Below are positions 32,660 to 43,636 of a DNA stretch of 64,000 nt, in pieces. The notes beneath the pieces were generated by a model that was given only the letters and a program-made list of their open reading frames with translations, made no database searches and had not been told where the DNA came from. Location of the stretch: positions 13,665,660-13,729,659 of the forward strand of contig CM030715.1 of the NCBI GenBank assembly GCA_017979445.1. The letters run 5' to 3'. The position numbers and the translations under genes are program-made. Source of the stretch: Akebia trifoliata. Taxonomy: Eukaryota > Streptophyta > Magnoliopsida > Ranunculales > Lardizabalaceae. How positions within the stretch are numbered: the stretch's first letter is position 1; the number at the start of each line of letters is the position of its first letter.

Positions 32660-33839
32660 TGATGAGACTATCGTTGTTCTTCTCACCGGAGTTAATAATA
32701 ATCTTAGTTTTACCTTACTTGTGGGGCAAGTAGGGGATCGAACCCAAGAGAAAGGAGGAATAGAGCTAAGCTAAGAAGATAAAATCCAAATTAAGTAAAA
32801 GGAATTAAAACTATTTTTCTTTGTATTTTTGAACTTATAAGAAGATGTAAAATTGCTAGAAAATAAACTAAAGTAAATGAAATTAAAAACAAGTAAACTT
32901 ATGAATTAAAACACCATTGGAGGTGGATCTACCTAAAACATATTAATGAGCAATTCCTAGTCTCTAGTCTTTTTATAACTCAATCATAAGGGCTTGGTGT
33001 TAGCTCCTTAGATCGGAAAGTTTTGCAAATAAAATGAAATAAGGGAACAAAAATAAAGTAGAATTCTTTGAAAACTTCTTACTACAAATTATCTAATTTA
33101 AGCATACTTTATCATGATCTAATCTAAGCATAAAGTATCTATATTAAGAATAAAATGTACAAGAAATTCATAAGCATTTTAAATAAAAGAAAGGCATAAA
33201 ATTAGAAATAACACAAGAACTTGCTCTAGGCTTTTCCACTCTCCAATGGAGGGGAACTTAGCCTAATATCATTGCAAGAGAGGGAAGATAAGATATGAAA
33301 GAACTCTTCTTCATTTCATGGAGAAAATTATAACTTCTTCTTCTACTTCTTACAAGACTATTTAACCAAAAGAAAATAACTAGAAGATGAAAATACAAAA
33401 AATAAGAGAATAGGCTATGAGCCTTAGATTAAAGGAGTCTTGGATAAGAGAACCAAGATGGGACCCTTTCTCTATAAATGAAGGCTCTATTTATTGATAA
33501 AATGTGTGTAGAAGAGTCTAAAAGTAGCCTCCACTTTTCTTTGCACAAAAAGACAAAAGAGGAGAATATGAGTTAAGGATTAGGGCATTCCAAAGTGGGC
33601 CCAAATACTTTTGTCTTGAGATTTTGATTCCAATTTGTTGATTTTCTGCACAAGAAACACACGTAATTAGATTTATCTAGTAAATGAATTTATTTATATA
33701 TAATTAAACCTAATTAACATGCAACGTGGTGATTTGAGGCTTATCATGATTATTATCTTAATATGGATAAATAGGTACAAAAATCAAGATAAATATCCGA
33801 AAAATGTGTATATAATTGAGTGTTTGGAAACACTCATCA
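32660..33839 (-). mobile_element. Athila-1 3' LTR
   Basis: 1,180 bp. Both ends carry TGATGAG in inverted orientation (plus strand TGATGAGACT...ACTCATCA). The U3 end has a perfect hairpin GAGTGTTTGGAAACACTC. The counterpart of the Athila-2 TATA box reads CAATAAATAG here (plus 33487-33495), so the core promoter is degraded. The LTR at 60119-61331 is very similar but has two small extra insertions. Confidence 0.92.
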
Positions 33840-35133
33840 CACCCCCAAACTTACCTTTTTCTAGTCCCTAGAAAATAAAACTACCACTTTCGCAGGCACC
33901 TCAACTGCATTTAGTGAATGCAGCAAGCCCTTGAACCACTAGGTTACCCCTAGTGGACGAATTTGACTCGTGAGGGTTTGCAGAAAATATACCCACAAAA
34001 TTTGAAAACAACTTTGAAGTAAAAATAGTCAAAATCAAAACTTATATTCAAAAGCACAAGTCTTTTTTTTTTTTTTGTCAATCAATTGAAAGTACTGCTT
34101 GGTATAGAGTCCCAACCCTTATTTCTCTATGACAAAATTTAGACTTAAATTGACCTTTGAGCGATAGTGATTCTAACTAAGAAATTTAAGAGATTCGATT
34201 TCCTCAAATGAGTTTCAACCTTCTAACTACTCAAGAATAGCTGGAGTAACTTAGGGTTTAATTCTAAACTTAGCATCCTGTCTGGGGTAGTGAGAAGTGT
34301 GGATATTCACTTTAATACCTCTAAGGGGCTTTATCTGTGATATTCCAGTATACTCACATTTTTACACTTTATGGCTTTCACCCTACTAAAACTTTACATA
34401 AACTTTTAGATCTTTGATTTTTTTTTTTTTTTAAAGGTCTCTTTTTTTTCTATTACTTCTTCATTCTTTTTCTAAGAAAAGTAGGCAGTCATTTTCAATG
34501 TACCCAGTCTAATTCAATGGTTGCTGTACAAGTTGTATACAACCCAGTTCTGTTTTTCTTCTAATCAGCCAACCAATTGAACAACGAAGTCAAAATTCAT
34601 CAAACCTAGTTTTTCCTTAAACTCTAGGTAGAAAGAAGGTAATAAGCTCTTTTAATACAATCTAGACTCTTGGTAACCTTATTAGAAGTGACTATAAACC
34701 AAAAGATAACTTTGCACTAATTTTTGCCTAAGACAAATACAAATGGGGACTCCAGATCATAGCTTCCAATGAAAGACTGATTAAATATTTTTAACTAAGT
34801 GCTTAAAGATACAACCTAAGATTTTGAGTAAAATACAACAAAGTCGCCAACTAAATATTTTTCAAATTTTTTTTTTTGTTTTTTTTTTTAAAGTAAATAA
34901 TAAGTGGAAATCCAACCCATACACCCCCAAACTTAAACATTATATTGTCCTCAATATTTCAACATAAACATGCAAAAGTAAAATTGAAATTGACAAAATG
35001 AAATGAAGTGGGTTAGATAGCACCTGAGACAGACCCTATAGTCATGTTGATATTTAACACAATATCCCTTGAAGTGCATGGATTGCCTTCCAGAAGCGCT
35101 AAGTTTAACGTCTTTAGCTAGACGAAAACATAG
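33840..35133 (-). other. Athila-1 3' noncoding region with two PPT-like motifs
   Basis: About 1.3 kb between the integrase end and the LTR with no env-like ORF. The PPT TAAGTTTGGGGGTG abuts the LTR (33840-33853). A second near-identical TTTAAGTTTGGGGGTGTA lies 1.08 kb upstream (about 34920-34937). The same pair exists in Athila-2 (61332 and about 62402-62419). Poly-T runs near 34060, 34420 and 34870 are the other landmarks. Confidence 0.8.
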
Positions 35134-36340
35134 TTAATTTTGATAGACGGGATCATCGAGAAAAAGAACTTCCTCCTGGGGAACATACTCGAGAAATGGT
35201 TTGAGACGTTAGTCATTCACTTTGAAAGTGGATCCGTCCTTAGGATTAAGGACTTCAACAGCACCATGGGGGTAAACTGTTTGGAGAAAATATGGGCCAG
35301 TCCATCGAGACTTAAGTTTTCCTGGAAAAAGGTGGAGTCTATTATCATACAACAAAACTCTTTGATTAGGAATGAAATTCCTCCTAAGAATGTGCCTATC
35401 GTGAAAGAATTTGGTATGCTTTTTGTACCTTTTGGTACAATCATACGAGTCATTTCTAATCTCTTCTAACTCGTCTAGTTGTATCTTTCGCTTCTCACTG
35501 GCTTTATCAACATCAAAATTGAGGCGTTTGATCACCCAATATGCACGATGTTCTAGTTCTACCGGGAGATGGCAGGCCTTGCCAAAAACTAACCGGTAGG
35601 GAGACATCCCTATGGGTGTCTTGAATGCAGTCCTATAGGCCTAGAGTTAATCACTCAATCTCAAAGACCAATCTTTCCTTGAAGGATTGACTGTTTTTTT
35701 TAAGATAGTCTTTATTTCCCTGTTAGAAATCTCCACTTGTCCACTTGTTTGTGGGTGGTAAGGTGTGGCAACCTTATGCGTTATGAGGTATTTCTTCATC
35801 AACGCAGCAAAAATGTTGTTACAAAAATGCGAGCCACCATCACTTATGATAGCTCGCGGAGTACCAAATCTTGAAAAAATCGTCTCCTTGATGAATTTTA
35901 TCACAACCTTGTGATCGTTAGTTCTACATGCCACAGCTTCGACCCATTTTGACACATAGTCAACGACAACTAGGATGTATTGGTAACCCTGGGAGATAGG
36001 AAAAGGTCCCATAAAGTCTATACCCCACACGTCAAAAATTTCGATGATCAGTATAGGATTTTGAGGCATTTCATTTCTCTTAGAGATTTTTCCTAATCTT
36101 TGACATCTATCACAAGATTTGCTAAACTCGTAGGCATCACGAAAAATACTAGGCTAGAAAAAACTGCATTGTAGGATTTTCATGGCGGTCTTCTTACCAC
36201 TGAAGTGCCCTCCGCAGGCATGATTATGGCAAAACTCTAGGATACTGACTTGCTCACAGGTTGGAATACAACGTCTAATGATTTGATCAGGACAATACTT
36301 AAATAAGTATGACTCATCCCAGAAATACCATTTTTTTTTA
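35134..36340 (-). pseudogene. Athila-1 integrase
   Basis: Zinc module: [10 protein letters not shown]...[10 protein letters not shown]. Core: [18 protein letters not shown] and [10 protein letters not shown], giving all of D, D and E. The C-terminal domain ends in [13 protein letters not shown] (GPY motif). In-frame stops include sites near 36150, 35640 and TAA at about 35209, where Athila-2 reads CAA and continues to the native stop. That places the true C-terminus near 35134. Confidence 0.88.
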
Positions 36341-39109
36341 CAGAAGACGGAGTTTCCTTTGACTAGTCATTTTGACTGGGAATTGACCTGTAACTAGGTA
36401 GTTGACAATGTCCGCATACCATGGAGCATTGGCTTGAGAGATTTGCATAAGTTGCTCATCGGGAAAGGATTCAGAGATGGGTAAGGATTCCTCGGATGGC
36501 TTGTTAACTATCCTAGACAAGTGATCAGCTACGACATTTTCTGCCCCTTTTTTATCTCGGATCTCGAGATCAAACTCTTGTAGAAGTAGAATCCAACGGA
36601 TTAACCTTACTTTAGCATCTTTCTTTGATAGAAGGTACTTCAATGCTGCGTGGTCTGTGTAGATCACGACTTTAGATCCTATGAGGTAGGGGCAGAATTT
36701 TTCAATGGCATAGACCACTGCTAGCATTTCCTTTTCTATTGTAGAGTAATTAAGCTGAGCATCGCTTAGAGTTTTACTAGCATATTGGATAACATGAGGT
36801 TGTTTTTTAATTCGCTGACCCAAAACAGCGCCTATTGCATAATCTGAAGCGTCGCACATAACTTCGAATGGAATGCTCCAGTTTGGAGGTTGAATAATGG
36901 GTGCCGAGGTTAACTCAGACTTGAGCTTGTTGAACGCAGAGAGACATGACTCTGAAAAGTCGAAAGGAACATCCTTTCCCAATAGCTCACATAAAGGTTT
37001 CTAGATTTTCCCGAAATCTTTAATGAATCTACGATAGAAACCTGCATGGCCTAGGAATGATCTAATTTCTTTGACCATTCTAGGAGGTGGTAATTTTTCA
37101 ATTAGACCTACCTTTGCCTTATCTACCTCAATCCCCTTAGCAGAAATAATGTGTCCTAGCACAATCCCCGATGTTACCATGAAATGGCATTTTTCCCAAT
37201 TGAGGACTAGATTGACCTCTTTGCAACGTACAAGGACCAAAGTCAAGTGATGGAGACATTCCTCAAAACTTGATCCAAAAATTGAAAAATCGTTCATGAA
37301 TACTTCGAGATATTTTTCTAGCATGTCAGAAAATATACTCATCATGCACCGTTGAAAAGTAGCGGGTGCATTGCACAATCCAAAAGGAATGCGACGATAC
37401 GCGAAAGTTCCGAAAGGACAGGTGAAAGTTGTTCTCTCTTGATCGATTGGAGCAACAGGTATCTGGTTGTACCCGGAATAACCATCTAAGAAACAATAGT
37501 AAGAATGTCCTGCCAGACGCTCTAACATTTGATCAATGAAAGGTAAGGGGAAATGATCCTTAGGAGTCATCGAGTTGAGTTTCCTATAGTCAATACACAC
37601 TCTCCATCCATTTTGAACTCGAGTGGGGATTAATTCATTGTCTTGGTTCACTACCACAGTGATACCAGACTTCTTAGGAACTACTTGTATAGGACTCACC
37701 CAACGACTGTCAGAGATAGGATAGATAATACCCGCATCTAGCAATTTCATCACTTCCATCCGAACTACGTCTTTCATTATAGGATTTAACCGTCTCTGAG
37801 GTTCTAAGGAAGGCTTAGCGAAATCCTCTAAACGAATATGGTGCATTACCACAGATGGACTAATTCCCTTGATGTCAGCTATGCTCCAACCAATAGCTTC
37901 TTGATGTTCTTTTAATACTCCTAACAACTTTCCCTCTTGAACTTCATTAAGGTGAGAGGAAATGATCACGGGCAAGGTTTGATTCTTACCAAGAAATGTA
38001 TATCTCAAGGTCTCTGGAAGCGACTTGAGTTCTAATTTTGGAGGCTCGATATAAGAAGGAATAAAATTGGATGTGCGCACAGGAAGACTTTCAGTTTTTG
38101 CGTGCCACCGCACAGAATCTAAGAGTGGAACAGATTCAAGCAAAGCATTGACTTCGCTTATAGACTCTTCGACGTCCAAGTCAAGGCCAAAGTGAGCCAA
38201 ACATTTTGTTAGGGGATCAGAGTACCCTAACTCTTGATACATTTGATTGACTAGCGTATCTATCATGTTCACTTCCTCCATACCATCATCTACATCAATT
38301 CCTTGAAAATTGTGAAAGACGTTCAGTTTCACTTTCATATCCCCAAATGCTAAAGTCATAATTCCGTTTCTACAACGAATGACTGCGTCAGACGTGGCTA
38401 AGAATGGACGTCCTAAGATGATAGGAATATGACTATTCGAATTGATGACTAGCTCCGTGTCTAAGACAACAAAGTCAACAAGAAAATAGAAATCTTTGAC
38501 TTTAACTATCACGTCCTCAACTATACCCTTTGGAATTTTTATGGACCTATCGACTAGACTCAACGTGATATTGGTGGGTTTCAAAACCCCCAAACCTAAT
38601 TGTTTATAAACCGAATATGGTAAAAGGTTCACACTAGCCCTTAAGTCGAAGAGACATTTTTCGACTACTTGATTTCCAATATGAATGGAAATTATCGGAC
38701 ATCCAGGATCCTTAAATTTTGGTGCAATCGTTTGTTGGATGAGCGACGAAGCTTGGGCTGCCATGATAGCTTTCCGAGGAAATGGTGTTTTCCTTTTAGT
38801 TGTGGTCAAATCCTTTAGGAATTTCGCATAAGAAGGTATCTGCTTAATGGCATCTAGGAATGGGATATTGATATGCACATTTTGGAAGACTTCTAAGACA
38901 CCTTCAAATTGCTTACCTTTTTTAGAATCTCTAAGGCGATGGGAAAATGGAGTTTTTGGAATTGGCAAAATGATAGGAGGATTTTCCAAATCTTTCTCTT
39001 TCTCTATTGGAGACTCTATGACTTCTTTTTGAACTTTGTCCTTCTCTAGAACTTTTTCTCCCATGTTAAAAGGTTGGACCTTGTTGTCCACTTTTTTTCC
39101 CGAACGCAA
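36338..39109 (-). pseudogene. Athila-1 protease, reverse transcriptase and RNase H
   Basis: The frame from 39109 begins near the TLRSGKK motif. Protease: EKCLFDLRASVNLLPYSVY, where the family has D-L-G-A-S; Gly to Arg in the active-site loop. RT: WVSPIQVVPKKSG, GWRVCIDYRKLN, FLDGYSGYNQI, FGTFAYRRIPFGLCNAPATF. The catalytic box is VFMNDFS where FMDD is expected, so the first catalytic Asp is Asn. A TAG near 37001 (probably from Trp) separates the RNase [47 protein letters not shown]. This copy is catalytically dead on at least two counts besides the stops. Confidence 0.92.
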
Positions 39110-39301
39110 GGTATGGATAGCCTGGACTGAGTCTTGTGGAGTTCCAGAATGGCTTCATACTTCGTATTGACCTTTCGATCTGTTTGGAATCAAAGGTTGA
39201 CCTCTAGGGTTAGGGATAGTCTGACTAGAAAATTGACCTTTCTCTCTCCCATTCAAGGAGAGAGCTAACTGCCCCAACTGAACTTCCATCTTAGCTATGG
39301 A

Positions 39302-40623
39302 TTACGCAGTGACCTGGTTAATCTGAGTTTGATTTTGATGGGTTTGCTGTTGAGTTTGGATGAACTGCTGTTGTTGTCTCATCAACTCGGCAATCATAGA
39401 TTCTAAGGACGATTGTTGTTGGGCAGGCTGCTGGTAATTAGTCATGGGATCTGGTATGATGGCTCTGCAATCTGTAGATTGTTGGGGTTGATAAGGGACT
39501 TGAGGAAAAATAACTTGGTTTGTGGAAGAACCAGATTGCCTAGGAAAACTCCTATTGTAACCTGACAGACCACTAGATTGAATAGGTTCCTTCTGTCTGT
39601 ATGAGAAATTAGGATGGAACCTATTATCTGGGTGATACGTTTGGCTAAAAGAGTTTGGAGTTGGCTTCCTAAAAGCACTATAGCCATTAATCGCATTTGT
39701 TTGTTCAGCTTTGATTTGAGGCAAAGTGGGACAACACTCGACCAAATGGTCGTTGCCGTCGCATATGACGCACAAAGAACTCGGTTCGACAGTTACTTGC
39801 AAAATTGCACGAGGGCCTAGGTGAGGTTTGGATGCTGAGATGGTAAAGGCATCTAACTTCTTCGTGAGATTGTTCATCCCACTCACTAGACTAGACATAA
39901 CATTTTTGAGATTAGGGTCTGCTTCATCTCATACATGCCTGTCTTTCTAATCGGATCATCTCTATCAAATTCTTCTTGGTTAGTACTCCAATTTTGAGCA
40001 CTCTCGGCTAACTCTACGAGGAAATCATACGCTTGGTTGGGAGTCTGGTTCATGAACTGACCCTTATGCATTGACTCGACTAAGGTACGTTGATTCATTG
40101 TTAATCCTCTATAAAAACTTTGCACCAACTGTGCTTTGTCAATGCCATGGTGTGGGCACTTGACCAATAAATCATTAAATCTTTCCCAAGTTTAGGAAAA
40201 TTCATCATCAGGACGGGCTCTAAAATTTCTAATAGAGTCCTTCATTTTCTCAGTTTTGGCCACGAGATAGAATTTGGCCATAAATTTCTTGGATAGAACA
40301 TCCCAGGTAGATATGGAATTGGGTGTTAGGGAGTTCAACCACGCAGCTGCGTGGTCTTCCAAGGATAACGGGAACAGAATAAGCTTGATACTCTCATCAT
40401 CTAGATTCTGATTTTAAAAAGTTTGACATATAGTCAAGAATCGATTAAGATGGGTGTAAGGTTGTTCACGCTCTAAACCGTGGAACTTAGGGAGCATATT
40501 AATAGTGATAGCCCTAATTTCAAACTGAGGTGCATTGTTCAATGGTAAAATAATGCATGTATGAGGAGATGCGGAAGCTGGAGTGAAGAGCTCATTGAGA
40601 GTTCGCTCTCGATCACCCATCAT
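39302..40623 (-). pseudogene. Athila-1 gag
   Basis: Likely start at ATG 40623 (MMGDRERTLNELFTP), the usual Athila gag opening. Capsid: INMLPKFHGLEREQPYTHLN, FPLSLEDHAAAWLNSL, ISTWDVLSKKFMAKFY, then WERFNDLLVKCPHHGI and LVQSFYRGL. A CVICDGNDHLVECCP zinc-knuckle-like motif follows near 39760-39790, then a Gln-rich tail. Stops near 40414 and 40195, and a frame change near 39890, break it. Confidence 0.87.
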
Positions 40624-41900
40624 AACTACTGATGGTGTCTTGCGTATCCTACTGATGGTACGTTCGATCTCAAGATCAAATGATTCTAACACGTTATTTT
40701 GTGAATCTACCAAGCATGCAAATCACACAGTCGATCAAACAATCACAAAAAGAAAAGGCTGGACCTAGATAGGTTGCCTAAAGCTAGACAGCTCCTAACT
40801 GTGTAGAAATAGCGCAACTAGCCTTCCAACTCGATTCTATGAAGTCAAGTTTGAATCATTCGGATCTCCAGATCGGAGGAGGCACACAATGCATAAGCAA
40901 AGGCACTCTTAAATACCTCATTTCTTGAATAGACTGAGTCTATCCCCTCAAAGGGCAAGATCTTACTAGATAGAAAAATGACCAAGAAACGCAATTGGCA
41001 CAACTTGAAACGGAATTTCTCCTATTTAGCTCGTAGGCCCTATAGTCAAGTCTAATTGATTTTAATTAATTTGATTGGATGACTAGTGAGTTGATTATCT
41101 TAATTAGAGCAAGGAATTGGTAATGACTTCCAATCCTTATCTTATCATGTCATTCCTAGGAAAGGGGTGCTCTTTACTACTTAATTAACTATTCCAAGTG
41201 TGTGTAAATTAAAAAAATAACATACAAAGGCAAGGAGTAACCCACTAGCAAAGAGAGGCGTGGGTGTTCCGAGATTACCTCCCGTGCTAGACGGGGTGAA
41301 GACAGTTTGAGTCGACTTAGGCCACCAACTCCAATTTTGGTGTGAGAACCTAAGGAGCCGTGATGGTATTGTCCACCCGTCGTCCTTCCTTAGTCTATTA
41401 CAATCCAAGCCTTCTTGGATAATTAAAAAAAATTACAAAGAATCTTATACAAGTATTTCTAAAATAGAAAAATAAACCTAACTAAAGATTCAAGGAAATT
41501 GAAAGAAAAGAAGAAAAAAAAATGTTCACCTACAAGAAGTAAAACAGAAATGTTAGTAGAAATGATAGTACACAGACTCAAAAATAGAATCTGACTTACC
41601 ACAATCTTGCTAACTTTGTCATATTTGATAGAAAATTTCGTTCTACCCCAAATCGATATATTATAATAGATAATCGGAGATCGGAGCAGAAAGTTACAGT
41701 CAGTTTAAGTTCTACAGTCAAGGGTGAAAAAATAAACGGGAATGACTTTTTTTTTTTTCAATGTTTTTTTCTTTTTCGTCTCTCTTAAAATCTCAAGAAC
41801 ACTTGAACTTATAGAAAGAAATCAAAAGAAAAAAATAAAATAAAATAAAAATGAAAGAAATTAATTTTAAATCAAAACTTACCATTAATACCTTTACCTT
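40624..41900 (-). other. Athila-1 leader
   Basis: 1.3 kb of noncoding sequence between PBS and gag. The segment 40801-41012 aligns in order with 23520-23700 of Tat element A. No gene is supported; ORFs at 41181-41408 and 41793-42053 lack recognisable domains. Confidence 0.7.
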
Positions 41901-41918
41901 TCCCCGGCAGCGGTGCCA
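41901..41918 (-). other. Primer binding site of Athila-1
   Basis: Minus-strand TGGCACCGCTGCCGGGGA, six bases after the LTR end. It differs at only a few positions from the PBS usually seen in Athila elements, and its complement ends in CCA. The tRNA was not assigned. Confidence 0.85.
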
Positions 41919-41924
41919 AAATTC

Positions 41925-42034
41925 TGATGAGACTATCGTTGTTCTTCTCACCGGTGTTAATAATAATCTTAGTTTTACCTTACTTGTAGGGCAAGTAGGG
42001 GATCGAACCCAAGAGAAAGGAGGAATAGAGCTAA
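41925..42034 (-). mobile_element. Athila-1 5' LTR, truncated to 110 bp
   Basis: Matches 32660-32768 nearly base for base (TGATGAGACTATCGTTG to GGAATAGAGCTAA) and then stops abruptly, joining Tat integrase sequence. About 1.07 kb of LTR and an unknown length of flanking G1 DNA are gone. The element therefore has no 5' promoter. Confidence 0.92.
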
Positions 42035-43030
42035 AGGGAACACTTTCGCCCACTTAGTGAAATAATTTGTCACAACCAACAGGAAGATAAGATTGCTCAG
42101 TACCCTAGGCAACGGCCCTACCAAGTCAATCCCCCATTAGGCGAATGGCCACAGACTGATAAGGGAGTGAAGCTGCACCGCTGGCTGTTGAATTATCTTC
42201 CTATGTCTCTGACAACTATCACAATGCTTGACATACAATGCAGCATCTTTCTGCAAGTAGGGCCAGAAATACCCTTGAAAAAGTACCTTATGCGCTAAAT
42301 TTCTCCCTCTTGAATGGTTCCCATAGTTGTCCTTGTGGATCTCTCTTAATACTTCATTTGCTTCTTTCAGAGCCAGGCAGCATAGGAATAGCCCCCTTAT
42401 AGACTTTCTGTATAAAGTCCCATCTAGAATTGTCTATCTTTCTACCCTACTCTTGACTCTCTGGGCTTCCTTTAGGTTGTTGGACAGTTTCCCCTATTGC
42501 AAGTAGGCTAGGATCGGACTTATCCATCCTTGGTCTATTTCATCTGCTACTAAACTGGGTAGCCTTAGCTCATCTATTGACGGCATTTCTGGTAGCTCAA
42601 TGGTAGTTCTCTCTTGTTCTGCCCAGCCAACATCTAGGCGACATAAGTCAGAGCGTATGCATGCCTAATGTCTGCCCGTGGTATGTGCTCAACCTTGATA
42701 TCTCTTTTACTCGATGCATAATAGTTCGAATGCTCTCAAGGTAGAGCTGCATCCGAGAATCCCGGGCCTCAAACGTCCCCTTGATGTGGTTGACCACCAA
42801 CTATGAGTCACTGTAAACCATGCCCTCAATTATCCGATGTGATTAGTACTACTTCAATGCTTGACCCCTCAAAGTTGGATGATTCATCTACATAGGACCT
42901 CCATCCCAACTTGTTCTACAACTCTTGCTCGTCTTCCACATGTTCCAACTCTTCTACCTACAGATCTACTTTCTCTCCCACTAGGAAGTCTGCCAAGAAG
43001 TCAGCTACTACTTGGCAAGTTTCCCTCTCT
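42035..43030 (-). pseudogene. G1 (Tat) pol fragment: second RNase H and integrase N-terminal half
   Basis: Minus-strand frames in order: CQVVADFLADFLVGEK; WRSYVDESSNFEGSS (Tat RNase H start); VYSDSQ-like and VVNHIKGTFEARDSRM; EHIPRADIRHAYALT; then an integrase zinc module (HSRGRNLAHKVLFQGYFWP, CDSCQRHRKI) and the core start WGIDLVGPLP and TNYFTKWAKVFP. Frameshifts and stops are frequent. The rest of integrase is deleted at 42034/42035 by the Athila junction. Its minus orientation is opposite to the ORF at 30129-32589, which makes that ORF antisense if, as I infer, both belong to one element. Confidence 0.82.
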
Positions 43031-43636
43031 TTCTTTATCTCTCTCCGTTGTAGAGATAGTGAGAACAGTTTCAATGCAAGTCTCTTTCTAATTTTGTCTT
43101 TCTCCGTTGTGAAAATCGTGATAAATTTGAATCAAAAATATTTGTGTATGTGTTTTGGGGTATTCGAACCCTAGATTGTAAATTTGATTAGTTACAATTA
43201 GGATTCTGATTTTTGGAATATTTATGATCATTGTAAATTTTCTCATTATAAGATTTAATGACTAAATTTCTTGATTGATTTGGATTTGTTAGGTTTTCAT
43301 GTTTACTGTTGAGTTTCTAGAGTTGTATTAGATTTTTAATGTTTAAAGAAATGCAATGATATTTTTCATTATCTAGTTTTATTGCAATTCAAGTGTTGAA
43401 ATTTAGTAGAATTTTGGATGATATATTTTATGATATTTTTCTCATGAATTAAAACTACAATTGTTAGTGTCTTAGAGCTTGATTATCATGTTGCATTTAA
43501 TGTGCTCAATGTATTGTTTCTTTAAGGTTCGGTAGAATGTGTACAATTTTTTTCATGTATTTTTATAGATTTCCCATTTGGTCACAAATAATCTCACTCT
43601 TATTATGAAATACCATACGCAGGGAGAACTTTATGA
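43031..43636 (+). other. Upstream region of the MULE gene
   Basis: AT-rich with no ORF. ATACGCAG at about 43614-43621 precedes the MULE start by some 15 bp and could be a splice acceptor of a leader intron; the donor is not identified. I did not find a terminal inverted repeat. Confidence 0.35.

Larger units (their letters stand above)
32660..42034 (-). mobile_element. Athila-1: Athila-lineage Gypsy element, 5' LTR truncated
   Basis: Minus-strand order: truncated 5' LTR (42034-41925), PBS (41918-41901), leader, gag (40623-39302), protease-RT-RNase H (39109-36338), integrase (to 35134), 1.3-kb 3' noncoding, PPT (33853-33840), full 3' LTR (33839-32660). It inserted about 70 bp past the end of the G1 antisense ORF. 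The right side is lost: the LTR stops at 42034 and is fused to G1 integrase sequence, so no target duplication remains (left flank TATAC). Confidence 0.92.

Noticed and set aside
33840..35133. Possible env-like ORF of Athila
   Set aside because: No frame of useful length on the minus strand in either Athila copy; region is noncoding.
35140..35599. Plus-strand ORFs across the Athila-1 integrase (and 62623-62951 in Athila-2)
   Set aside because: Shadows of the minus-strand integrase C-terminus, which has GPY and VNGQRL-type motifs.
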